From positions 1 through 8,276 of the forward strand of contig SLIO01000299.1 of assembly GCA_007135635.1 (NCBI GenBank): a DNA stretch of 8,276 nucleotides, given 5' to 3'. The notes beneath the pieces are model-generated. The model was given only the letters and a program-made list of their open reading frames with translations, did no database searches and had not been told where the DNA came from. Source of the stretch: Methylomicrobium sp. (GTDB lineage: Bacteria; Pseudomonadota; Gammaproteobacteria; Methylococcales; Methylomonadaceae). Every line of letters starts with the position of its first letter. The first letter of the stretch is position 1. Below are positions 1 to 6,598 of the stretch, in pieces. The position numbers and the translations under genes were made by a program.

Positions 1-95
1 ACGCGAACATAGCCTTTTTATTGCCATTTTTACTTTGTAGTTTTTTGAGGCGTGCTATGACGGGAGCCATTAAGAAGGGATGGGTGGTGCGCGAC

Positions 96-1001
96 CTACG
101 GTACTGATCTCCCCTTATGGGAGGGCTTAAAATTATCAAATAGGGTTTTCAATAGTGGATTAGGAAAGTGTCGTTCAGGGGTGATTGCATAAAAGCGTTC
201 CCTGACTTCCGCGATTTGCAAGCATTCGACCAAATGCCCGCTCAGCAATTCGTCACGCACCACCACGGGTGGAACGAGCGTCAGCGTTCCGGATTCTCTC
301 GCCAACAGCCTCAGCATGGCCATGTCGTCTACTTCTGCAATGATTTTGGGCCGAACGCCGGCCTGGTTGAGCAAAAAATCGAAAGCGGTGCGAATTTCGC
401 TTTCCATGCTGGGCACGAATAATCCGGCATGGTGCAAATCGTCCGGAAAACGAAAGTTGGTCGGGGCCGTCCGTGCTTGACAGACTAGGCTGGCAGGCTG
501 TTCATCGAGCAAATGACATTGCCAATTTCGATCCAGGGCATCGGGAGCCGGACGATTGGACAAAAGCAAATCCAGGGTATGTTCCTGCATTTGCTGCATC
601 AAGGCGTTAAGGCTGCCGGAATGCAGCACCAACTCAATATTTTTCAAAGCCAGCAGCGGTTTAATCAAATCCAACTGAAAGTTGCGGGATAGGGTGGAAA
701 CTGCCCCGACACGCAGTAAAAGTCGGCTACCCGCTTCGCGGCGCTGCATGACACTCAAAAGCTCGTCACCGGCGCGGAAAATGGCTTGAGCATAATCCAA
801 GGCAATGTGACCCGCTTCGGTCAAAATCAACTGTCGGCCTTCACGTTCAAATAATTTTTGCCCCAAGCTTTCTTCGAGCTTACGCAGCTGGATGCTCAAT
901 GCGGATTGAGAGATGTGCAGTTTTTCTGCGGCACGGGTCAAGTTGTTTTCATTGGCGATGAACCAGAAGTAACGCAGGTGGTGGTAATTCAAGATGGCCA
1001 T
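96..1001 (-). CDS. LysR-type transcriptional regulator (NhaR-like), divergent from SulP permease
   Basis: This 301-residue protein is a full-length LysR-type transcription factor. Its N-terminal winged helix-turn-helix spans about residues 5-65, with the typical stretch LTRAAEKLHISQSALSIQLR followed by LEESLGQKLFER and LTEAG. The rest (about 90-295) is the periplasmic-binding-protein-like effector domain. The opening LNYHHLRYFWFIA resembles the NhaR branch of the family. It starts at ATG 1001; the Shine-Dalgarno signal there is weak, but the HTH begins only a few residues in, so the start is credible. It is transcribed away from the SulP permease gene across a 159-bp gap that holds a 31-bp dyad. 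By the usual LysR arrangement it probably controls the permease and itself. The effector is unknown; bicarbonate, sulfate or Na+/pH status are all guesses. Family assignment is secure, target is inference. Confidence 0.93.
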   Translation of the reverse strand: MAILNYHHLRYFWFIANENNLTRAAEKLHISQSALSIQLRKLEESLGQKLFEREGRQLILTEAGHIALDYAQAIFRAGDELLSVMQRREAGSRLLLRVGAVSTLSRNFQLDLIKPLLALKNIELVLHSGSLNALMQQMQEHTLDLLLSNRPAPDALDRNWQCHLLDEQPASLVCQARTAPTNFRFPDDLHHAGLFVPSMESEIRTAFDFLLNQAGVRPKIIAEVDDMAMLRLLARESGTLTLVPPVVVRDELLSGHLVECLQIAEVRERFYAITPERHFPNPLLKTLFDNFKPSHKGRSVP

Positions 1002-1045
1002 GATTGTTCAATCGTTCAGCGTATGACAAAAAGGGACGGTCTTAT

Positions 1046-1076
1046 CGGTTTCGATATATAAAATATAACGAAACCG
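1046..1076. promoter_or_regulatory. 31-bp dyad between lysR and sulP, candidate LysR operator
   Basis: The left arm CGGTTTCGATATAT (1046-1059) and the reverse complement of the right arm (1063-1076, CGGTTTCGTTATAT) match at 13 of 14 positions around a 3-nt AAA centre. It lies 44 bp upstream of the lysR start and 84 bp upstream of the sulP start. Its AT-rich middle gives TATATT- and TATATA-like hexamers on the minus strand that could be the lysR -10 box, so a bound regulator would cover its own promoter, as is common for LysR proteins. The dyad is seen directly; its function as an operator is inferred. Confidence 0.5.
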
Positions 1077-1104
1077 CAAAAATTTTCTATTAGATTAAAG
1101 TTTT

Positions 1105-1135
1105 TTGAAAGTATAGTCTATTGAGGATTTATCAT
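1105..1135 (+). promoter_or_regulatory. Possible sulP promoter (weak)
   Basis: TTGAAA (1105-1110) and TATCAT (1130-1135) resemble sigma-70 boxes but have a long 19-nt spacer. An alternative -10, TATAGT (1112-1117), has no good -35. If TATCAT is used, the transcript would begin about 20 nt before the ATG at 1161. A poor spacer might suit a promoter that needs an activator, but this is only a sequence resemblance. Confidence 0.22.
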
Positions 1136-1160
1136 AATCCCTTTCTTTTTCATAACACCA

Positions 1161-2759
1161 ATGCCTCAAACACCAATCTATAACGATCTTCGTGCCGGTT
1201 TTTTTGTTTCTCTGATTGCCTTGCCGTTGTGTCTGGGTATCGCGATGGCCTCAGGTTTTCCTCCGATGAGCGGCCTGATTACCGCGATCATCGGCGGACT
1301 CTTGGTGTCTCGGGTGAGCGGTACCCAGCTCACGATCAACGGACCGGCCGCAGGTTTAATTGTGGTGGTTTTGGATTCTGTGCACACATTGGGAGCGGGC
1401 AATACTGCGGCTGGCGTTGCCTATACGCTGGCGGCCATCGTGTTATCGGGGTTAATCCAAATTGCCTTGGGCGCACTGCGCGCCGGCAAACTCAGTGCCT
1501 TTTTTCCTTCCTCGGTAGTACACGGGATGCTGGCAGCCATTGGCATTATCATTCTGGTTAAACAAATCTATGTTTTGCTGGGAGTTCCTGCGGAGGCCGG
1601 CTCTATTGTGCAACAAGCGATGGCTATACCGAAGGCAATAATCAATATGAATGTTCCAATTGCGATGATTGGCTTGGTTGGGTTGGCCGTCATGATCTTT
1701 TGGCCCCGTCTTCCTTTTAAATTCAGCCGGAGCTTACCGGCGCCGCTTTGGGTTTTAATTTCCGGTTTGCTGTTTGCGTATTATTTCGATTTAGATCATG
1801 TGCACCTTTATCATTCTGTAGTGACGCAGTTTTTTACACAGAGCGAGTTTTTAATCGGTCCTGCTTTTTTGCTTAATCTTCCAAGCAATCCGATGGATGC
1901 CCTGTATCTGCCGGACTTTGCACTGATCGGCACGGCTAAATTTTGGTTCAGCGTGTTTAACATCACTCTTATCGGCAGTTTGGAAACCTTGCTGAGCGCC
2001 GCAGCGGTGGACAAGTTGGATCCCAAGCATCGTTGTTCCAATTTGAACCGTGATTTGATGGCCATCGGTATGGGCAATACAATCTGCGGACTAGTCGGTG
2101 GTTTACCGATGATTGCGGAAATTGTTCGTAGCTCGTCAAACATCAGCTATGGCGCACAAAGTGGCTGGGCTAATTTTTTTCATAGTGTTTTCCTGCTACT
2201 ATTTATCAGCTTAGGTGCGGGATTGATCCAACAGATTCCGTTGGCTTCATTAGCGGCATTGTTGGTTTATACGGGATTCAGACTCGCTTCGCCCATGGAG
2301 TTTGCCAAAACCTTGAGTATTGGCTTTGGCCATTTTCTGGTGTTTATTGTAACCCTGATCAGTATTTTACTTACGGATCTATTGCTAGGGGTATTGATCG
2401 GTATTATCAGTGAACTGGCTCTGCATGGCTTACGGGGTTTGAAGCCTGCACAGATATTTCAGGCCGCCTATCGTATTGAGGAACTAGAACCCGGCGATTT
2501 CCATGTACAGGTCCACGGCGCTGCCGTATTTTCTAACTTTCTTGCGTTAAAAAGTATGACCGGTACTTTACCCAGAGGCCGGCAAGTGATTTTCGATTTG
2601 AGTGAAGTCCATTTAATCGATAGCACGGTATTAGAATTCATATATCACTTTCGCTCCGAATATCGCAGAGAAGGCGGTAGATGCGAAATAGTCGGCTTAC
2701 ACAAACACCATGCTGCCGCCAAGCATCCATTGTCCGTTCGACGCGGAATCAAGCTCTAA
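1161..2759 (+). CDS. SulP family inorganic anion permease with C-terminal STAS domain
   Basis: This 532-residue inner-membrane protein is a SulP (SLC26-type) transporter. The membrane domain spans about residues 8-425, opening with FFVSLIALPLCLGIAMASG and containing LTINGPAAGL (58-66), SLETLLSAAAVDKLDP (273-288) and GGLPMIAEIVRSSSN (313-327). The C-terminal STAS domain (about 446-528) carries the conserved IDSTVLEF loop (486-493), whose serine is the phosphorylatable position in anti-sigma-antagonist relatives. Length and domain order are normal. The start at ATG 1161 fits the family N-terminus, although no Shine-Dalgarno sequence is visible. Substrates in this family include sulfate, bicarbonate and other anions. 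The divergent LysR regulator recalls SulP bicarbonate uptake loci of carbon-fixing bacteria, but no carbonic anhydrase gene is in view, so the substrate is left open. Confidence 0.93.
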   Translation: MPQTPIYNDLRAGFFVSLIALPLCLGIAMASGFPPMSGLITAIIGGLLVSRVSGTQLTINGPAAGLIVVVLDSVHTLGAGNTAAGVAYTLAAIVLSGLIQIALGALRAGKLSAFFPSSVVHGMLAAIGIIILVKQIYVLLGVPAEAGSIVQQAMAIPKAIINMNVPIAMIGLVGLAVMIFWPRLPFKFSRSLPAPLWVLISGLLFAYYFDLDHVHLYHSVVTQFFTQSEFLIGPAFLLNLPSNPMDALYLPDFALIGTAKFWFSVFNITLIGSLETLLSAAAVDKLDPKHRCSNLNRDLMAIGMGNTICGLVGGLPMIAEIVRSSSNISYGAQSGWANFFHSVFLLLFISLGAGLIQQIPLASLAALLVYTGFRLASPMEFAKTLSIGFGHFLVFIVTLISILLTDLLLGVLIGIISELALHGLRGLKPAQIFQAAYRIEELEPGDFHVQVHGAAVFSNFLALKSMTGTLPRGRQVIFDLSEVHLIDSTVLEFIYHFRSEYRREGGRCEIVGLHKHHAAAKHPLSVRRGIKL

Positions 2760-2790
2760 TGCTCGGTAAGCATTCTACACCCGTTTTTTT
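2758..2790 (+). terminator. Weak candidate terminator after the SulP gene
   Basis: A 6-bp stem, AATGCT (2758-2763) with AGCATT (2769-2774) around CGGTA, overlaps the end of the stop codon. A run of seven T residues follows at 2784-2790, but 9 nt after the stem, which is too far for a classic intrinsic terminator. The remaining sequence up to 2908, between the convergent genes, shows no better candidate. Confidence 0.2.
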
Positions 2791-2908
2791 AGGCTATGTT
2801 CAACTCGCAATCAATTTCTCTAGGTGGGGTAAAAAATCGAGTATAGGACTACAGATAAAGTAAAAAAGGAATCTGGGAATTTCGGAGCGTGGAATCTCTC
2901 GTAATCCG

Positions 2909-3670
2909 CTAAACGGTATACGAGCACCGCAGTGCCTTAACATAAATGCCGCCTCGGAAAACTGGAACTTTCAACATCCGGCCGATAATATCCAAACCGA
3001 CCAGCAGCCAATAAACCGGCGGCGGCATGTCGCCTTTCGGTATAAATGTCCAATAATCTATCGTTTCGGCTAATAGATCTGCCTCTTGCAGCAAGCCGCA
3101 TAACTCCTGTCGCGTCACGAATCGGTCGCTGCTCAAGTGGTGGGTGTCCCAATGAAACCAACGCGCAATCATCGTGTACCAGCAATAAGCGCCGTTCGGC
3201 GTCAGGCAGATGAATTCGCCGCCGGGTTTCAAGACGCGCGCGATTTGCCGAAGCACTCTTGGCTTGTCCGGCATGTGTTCCAATGCGCCGACGCACAGTA
3301 CCGTATCGATTTGTTCGGATTCGATAGTGCTTAATTGTTCGGCTGGGTCGACCGCGAATCGGATGGTTTCGCGATTCGGATGCCTTACGCGCAGCGTGTC
3401 GGCCTCCGAGATCATCTTCGGCGAAAGATCGGTGCCGATTGCTTGTTCGTAAAGGTTGGCCAATTCGAATAAATGCAGGCCGGTGCCGCAGCCGATTTCG
3501 AGCAATATGCCGCGTTCTTTGCCGAGCAATGGCCTGATGATCGATAGGCGGTCAGTCAGCAAGCGTTCGGAGCGGCCGTGCGCCTCGCGGTAGCTGCCGG
3601 CGATGCGGTCGAAAAACACGCGAATATCGGCCGAATCGGAGACTTGTCGGGTTTTAAGCTTATTCATCAT
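2909..3670 (-). CDS. Class I SAM-dependent methyltransferase
   Basis: This 253-residue protein has the Rossmann-type SAM fold (Methyltransf_11-like). Motif I is LLEIGCGTGLHLFEL (56-70), the acidic ribose-binding residue is D81 in GTDLSPKMI, motif II is IDTVLCVGALEHMPD (121-135), and motif III is RVLKPGGEFICLTPNG (145-160). After the core there is a hydrophobic stretch around VYWLLVGLDIIGRML (219-233) that may lie on the membrane. The start is ATGATG: the first ATG (3670) lies inside the end of the upstream CDP-alcohol phosphatidyltransferase gene, with an 11-bp overlap in the string ATGATGAATAA, so the two are probably translationally coupled. No separate Shine-Dalgarno sequence is evident. 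The neighbours suggest a lipid or lipid-linked substrate. The acceptor cannot be deduced; a quinone or small-molecule methylase is not excluded. Confidence 0.88.
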   Translation of the reverse strand: MMNKLKTRQVSDSADIRVFFDRIAGSYREAHGRSERLLTDRLSIIRPLLGKERGILLEIGCGTGLHLFELANLYEQAIGTDLSPKMISEADTLRVRHPNRETIRFAVDPAEQLSTIESEQIDTVLCVGALEHMPDKPRVLRQIARVLKPGGEFICLTPNGAYCWYTMIARWFHWDTHHLSSDRFVTRQELCGLLQEADLLAETIDYWTFIPKGDMPPPVYWLLVGLDIIGRMLKVPVFRGGIYVKALRCSYTV

Positions 3671-4352
3671 CGCGGTTTGGGCGGTAAATCAAGCGGATCG
3701 AGTCGATGAACGAATAGCTCAGCAGCAGCGTGATTGCGAGCGCCAAAGGGCTATAGATCGGCGCATAATCGGTAAAGCAGGCGATCAGGACCAGCATCGT
3801 CACGACAAAAACGACTTTGCCTGTGGTCGTTTGTTGTTCTTTGTAGGCCGGCGGCTTCGCGATCATCAAAAAGCACACGAATACATAACGCATCAATCCC
3901 GGCAGCAGTATCCACAAACCCAGGCGCTGATCGAGCACGATCAGCCAGCACAGCACTAGCATGAAAAAAGCATCGGTTTCCTTGTCAAAATATTCGCCGA
4001 ATTCCGAAGCACAGTCGAATTTGCGGGCCAGCCAGCCGTCGACGCCGTCGAGACATAGAATCAGCAATGCCGATGCAATCATCAAATCGGGCCGGGCGGT
4101 GAAAGCGGCCAAGCCAAAGATCAACAGCAAGCGGAACAAGGTTACGGCATTGGCCGGGCCGAATTGACTTATTGATGACCAGTTTCCTTGGACGCGAACA
4201 ATGAACCAGGCGAACGACAACGCCGCGCAGCCTAGCAGTAGTTGGATAGACCATGAGAACAGCAGCATCGCAGTGCTGGCCGTTAACAAAACTGCCGCAT
4301 GCAAGTTGCTCCAACGAATCAATCTGGTTTGTATCGAGGGGTGCGTTATCAT
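3660..4352 (-). CDS. CDP-alcohol phosphatidyltransferase family membrane protein
   Basis: This 230-residue integral membrane enzyme belongs to the family that joins a CDP-linked lipid or alcohol to a second alcohol with release of CMP. The full signature D-x2-DG-x2-AR-x8-G-x3-D-x3-D is present: D102, D105, G106, A109, R110, G119, D123 and D127, so all metal-binding and catalytic aspartates are intact. Just before it, GPANAVTLFRLLLI (65-78) is the usual first helix of the domain. About 60 extra residues with hydrophobic segments (18-52) precede it, longer than in PgsA-type enzymes, and further hydrophobic segments follow (130-215). It starts at ATG 4352 and is the first gene of a minus-strand pair, overlapping the methyltransferase by 11 bp. 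The specific product (PG, PI-like or another polar lipid) cannot be told from sequence. Confidence 0.9.
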   Translation of the reverse strand: MITHPSIQTRLIRWSNLHAAVLLTASTAMLLFSWSIQLLLGCAALSFAWFIVRVQGNWSSISQFGPANAVTLFRLLLIFGLAAFTARPDLMIASALLILCLDGVDGWLARKFDCASEFGEYFDKETDAFFMLVLCWLIVLDQRLGLWILLPGLMRYVFVCFLMIAKPPAYKEQQTTTGKVVFVVTMLVLIACFTDYAPIYSPLALAITLLLSYSFIDSIRLIYRPNRDDE

Positions 4353-4368
4353 GATATCGAATTTATTC

Positions 4369-4372
4369 GGAG
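4369..4372 (+). promoter_or_regulatory. Ribosome binding site fixing the glycosyltransferase start
   Basis: GGAG lies 7 nt before the ATG at 4380. This supports starting the glycosyltransferase there rather than at the in-frame upstream ATG 4299, which would lie inside the divergent CDP-alcohol phosphatidyltransferase gene and would add 27 residues unlike the family. Confidence 0.65.
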
Positions 4373-4379
4373 TGTTGCG

Positions 4380-5405
4380 ATGAAGATAGCGTTGTTACAT
4401 CCCTCCCTCGGCGAAACGTCGGGAGGCAATCTTTATAATCGGAATATACTACATCAAGCACGTCTGTGCTGTTTTCCGTTACATTCGGTCACTGTCTCGG
4501 CTATCGATCGGGAACGACTGGCCGAATGGCGGAAAAATTACGATTTGCTGATTTGGGACAGTCTATTCTGGCAAGAGTTGTTGGGCATGGTTGAAACTCT
4601 GAAGAAGAGCCCCTGTTGTCTTTTATGTCATTATTTGCCGTCGCTGAACCCGTTGGCGGCGGCATGCGAGCAGGCTGTTTGGCGCGATATTGAAGACCGA
4701 GTGATCGACTCGATGCGCCTTGTCATTGCGACCGGGCAAGTGGTTTTCGACGAGATTCAAAAAAGGTTTCCAAGCAAATCGGTCGGCTTGTGCGAACCGG
4801 GCATAGGCGAGGCTTTCAAGCCGGATTTACTGCCTACAAAAGCTAATGATTCAAGCGTTCGTGTTCTAAGTGTCGCCAATTTATTGCCGGAAAAAGGCTA
4901 TCTTGCTGTTCTTCAGGCATTGGCCGGCTTGACCGAATTGACGTGGCGTTGGCATTTCTGCGGAAGCGATACGGTTGATGCGGACTTTACGGAAAGGTTT
5001 TGGCGGGTAGCCGGCGAATTGAATCTGCTCGATCGCATTCGCTACGAGGGCGTGCTTGCTTCGGAGCAAATCGCCGAGTTGATGCAAGTTTCGGATGTCT
5101 TTGTTTCAGCTAGCCATTATGAGTCGTATGGTATCGCACTGGCCGAGGCGGCGGTGATGCGTCTTCCGATCGTTTGCTCCGACACCGGAGCGGCCGGGCA
5201 AATCGTCCAGCATGACGTGAACGGTTTTTTATTTGCCGCGGGCGATGTTGATACGCTGCGCGCTGATATGGCTAGGCTAATTAGCGAAGCGGAGTTGCGG
5301 CGCAGTTTTCGCGATCGGCAATGTTTTCAGGGTTGGTCGTGGAGGCAAAGCTTCATGATTTTGGACCGCTTATGTAAAGAAGCGCTTTGCTTGACAATCC
5401 AATGA
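4380..5405 (+). CDS. GT4-type glycosyltransferase (GT-B fold)
   Basis: This 341-residue cytoplasmic or membrane-associated protein looks like a retaining GT4 glycosyltransferase. The N-terminal Rossmann domain begins KIALLHPSLGETSGGNLYNR, with the usual glycine-rich loop (11-18). The C-terminal domain starts near residue 160 with VRVLSVANLLPEKGYLAVLQAL, and includes the E-x7-E motif ESYGIALAE (E248, E256) that contacts the nucleotide-sugar donor, followed by LPIVCSDTGAAGQIV and NGFLFAAGD. The protein is slightly shorter than many GT4 enzymes but both domains are complete. The start at 4380 is chosen for its GGAG site and because it clears the divergent gene. It is probably co-transcribed with the flippase-like gene 40 nt downstream. 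Donor sugar and acceptor are unknown; the adjacent phosphatidyltransferase makes a lipid acceptor attractive but unproven. Confidence 0.88.
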   Translation: MKIALLHPSLGETSGGNLYNRNILHQARLCCFPLHSVTVSAIDRERLAEWRKNYDLLIWDSLFWQELLGMVETLKKSPCCLLCHYLPSLNPLAAACEQAVWRDIEDRVIDSMRLVIATGQVVFDEIQKRFPSKSVGLCEPGIGEAFKPDLLPTKANDSSVRVLSVANLLPEKGYLAVLQALAGLTELTWRWHFCGSDTVDADFTERFWRVAGELNLLDRIRYEGVLASEQIAELMQVSDVFVSASHYESYGIALAEAAVMRLPIVCSDTGAAGQIVQHDVNGFLFAAGDVDTLRADMARLISEAELRRSFRDRQCFQGWSWRQSFMILDRLCKEALCLTIQ

Positions 5406-5445
5406 TAATCGGTGAAAACAGTTTGCAGTCAATTGATTGTGAACG

Positions 5446-6366
5446 ATGGGCATTCTTTCTTCAAGATGGTTAGATACGATGCATAAATCAAAACAGTGGC
5501 TAACAGTAATTTTTCGATGGTTTGTTGCTGTCGGCTTGTTGATCTTCATTCTGAATAAAACCGATAGCGATTTACTCTGGCAGACTTTGCGTGGCTTCAA
5601 TCCGTTGTTCGGATTGCTCTTGGTGGTTTGTCACAGTGCGGTGCTAGTGTTGATGACATACCGGTGGAAGCTCATCGCGCAACAATTGAATATCGAGGCT
5701 GCTTATACGGATTATTTAAGAGCGATATGGCTTGGTGCGCTGAGTGGTCAAATCGGGCCGGCATTAATTTTTTCAGAGGTGGCACGGTTTAAAGTGCTGC
5801 AAGATTATGGGGATAATCAATCGCTGATCGGCAGCCAAGTGCTCGATCGCTTATCGGGACTGGTTGCGTTAGTATTAATATTGCTGCTGACGTTACCGTT
5901 TAATTGGCCGGTATTTGCCGAAATAATTCCGGCTGCAGCGTTGCTAAAAGGTCTGGCGATAGTGACGATATCGGGTGCTGTTCTGTATCGAGTCGTGCTT
6001 TCTACCAAAATTCAAGCCGCGATGGTTCGTAATAAAGTCAGCGCCGTCATGAGTCTGGGACAGTCGCATTATGAGTTATCGACTTTGATTCAATTAGTAT
6101 TGATGCTTGGCTTTTTATTAGCGGCTTATGGTTTGGGCGAGCCGAAGCAGCCGTTTACGCTGTTTACATTGCTACCGCTTATCTTTGCCGGGTTGACATT
6201 GTTGCCTATTTCCATTTCGGATTGGGGGACGAGAGAAATATTCGCTGTGTTTATTTTATCCTTTGCTGGTTTGTCTGCAGAGGAAAGTGCGGCGATATCG
6301 ATAATCTATGGTTTCGCCTACTCGTTGACGGCACTATTGGGCCTGTTGTTTTTGTTGAAAAAATAA
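5446..6366 (+). CDS. Flippase-like LPG-synthase-TM / UPF0104 family membrane protein
   Basis: This is a polytopic membrane protein of up to 306 residues, with hydrophobic stretches near 22-36, 54-70, 95-110, 137-151, 168-182, 213-230, 238-256, 265-275 and 284-304. It fits the lysylphosphatidylglycerol-synthase transmembrane domain family, with DRLSGL (134-139) and LLPISISDWGTRE (252-264) in the expected places. It lacks the cytosolic aminoacyl-transferase domain of MprF, so it is not a lysyl-PG synthase; stand-alone members are thought to move lipids or lipid-linked sugars. A stop codon directly precedes ATG 5446. A second ATG at 5479 (residue 12) starts MHKSKQWLTVIF, a more typical positively charged lead into the first helix, and may be the true start; neither has a strong ribosome site. 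It follows the glycosyltransferase by 40 nt, probably in one operon. Confidence 0.8.
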   Translation: MGILSSRWLDTMHKSKQWLTVIFRWFVAVGLLIFILNKTDSDLLWQTLRGFNPLFGLLLVVCHSAVLVLMTYRWKLIAQQLNIEAAYTDYLRAIWLGALSGQIGPALIFSEVARFKVLQDYGDNQSLIGSQVLDRLSGLVALVLILLLTLPFNWPVFAEIIPAAALLKGLAIVTISGAVLYRVVLSTKIQAAMVRNKVSAVMSLGQSHYELSTLIQLVLMLGFLLAAYGLGEPKQPFTLFTLLPLIFAGLTLLPISISDWGTREIFAVFILSFAGLSAEESAAISIIYGFAYSLTALLGLLFLLKK

Positions 6367-6435
6367 AGGTGCTTTAATTTGATAAGGTTTGCGGTTCGTA
6401 TAAGTAAGCAGAACATCATCTTTGGCGTTATCAAG

Positions 6436-6443
6436 CTATTTTT
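6436..6443. repeat. Target site duplication, left copy
   Basis: CTATTTTT immediately precedes the left terminal inverted repeat of the MITE and is identical to the 8 bp directly after the right one (6591-6598). An exact, abutting 8-bp direct repeat is the expected scar of transposition. Confidence 0.85.
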
Positions 6444-6590
6444 GGCTTCCTACTTAACGCGGGACAGTTTAAGGTTAATCCGTTCGTGGTGAGCTTGTCG
6501 AACCATGGGCGGATTAACCATCCACCCTTCGACTGGCTCAGGGCGAACGGTTAATCCTTAGTGCTTTTGTCCCGCCTTAAGTGGGAAGCC
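6444..6590. mobile_element. 147-bp MITE-like palindromic element with 8-bp target duplication
   Basis: The left end (6444-6466, beginning GGCTTCCTACTTAACG) and the reverse complement of the right end (6568-6590, beginning GGCTTCCCACTTAAGG) agree at 21 of 23 positions; both end in GCGGGACA. Inside, the arms continue to pair: TAAGGTTAATCCGTTCG on the left against TAAGGATTAACCGTTCG from the right. The element has no room for a transposase and shows no ORF, so it would have to be moved in trans. An 8-bp AT-rich duplication with GGC-type ends is compatible with several IS families (for example ISL3 or IS1595), and the parent cannot be named from here. As RNA it would fold into a long hairpin and, sitting between the convergent flippase and marR genes, may also stop transcription from both sides. 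Confidence 0.82.
6480..6550. repeat. Inner inverted repeat of the MITE (TTCG...GAGC...GTCGAA type)
   Basis: The left segment (6480-6508) contains CCGTTCGTGGTGAGC then TTGTCGAACC. The right segment (6518-6550) contains CACCCTTCGACTGGC then TCAGGGCGAACGG. They pair with a few mismatches and small bulges. This CTTCGAC-x2-GCTCAGG-type core resembles a palindromic intergenic repeat I recall as common in many proteobacterial genomes, here nested inside terminal repeats that bear a target duplication. Confidence 0.65.
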
Positions 6591-6598
6591 CTATTTTT
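6591..6598. repeat. Target site duplication, right copy, containing the marR stop codon
   Basis: CTATTTTT abuts the right end of the MITE. Read on the minus strand it is AAAAATAG, the last lysine codon region plus the TAG stop of the MarR gene. Because the copy on the gene side keeps the stop, the insertion did not change the protein. Confidence 0.85.

Noticed and set aside
57..107. 16-codon ORF after a GAGG site at 47-50 (MTGAIKKGWVVRDLRY)
   Set aside because: Although the ribosome-site spacing is good, it is very short, overlaps the 3' end of lysR and has no recognisable similarity. The first 95 bp hold nothing else I can support.
109..124. CTCCC-CTTAT-GGGAG-type hairpin near the lysR 3' end as a terminator
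   Set aside because: It lies within the lysR coding region and is not followed by a T-tract on the minus strand.
2681..2863. 60-codon plus-strand ORF across the SulP stop
   Set aside because: It starts inside the SulP gene in another frame, has a composition typical of out-of-frame translation and no ribosome site.
4299..4379. Upstream in-frame ATG extending the glycosyltransferase by 27 residues
   Set aside because: It lies inside the divergent phosphatidyltransferase coding sequence, adds residues unlike the GT4 N-terminus, and the ATG at 4380 has a GGAG site at good spacing.
5446..6366. MprF-type lysylphosphatidylglycerol synthase
   Set aside because: Only the membrane domain is present; the aminoacyl-transferase domain required for lipid lysylation is absent.
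6379..6434. TTGATAA / TTATCAA inverted repeat as a terminator of the flippase gene
   Set aside because: Seven AT-rich base pairs separated by 42 nt are easily due to chance, and no T-tract is placed to support termination.
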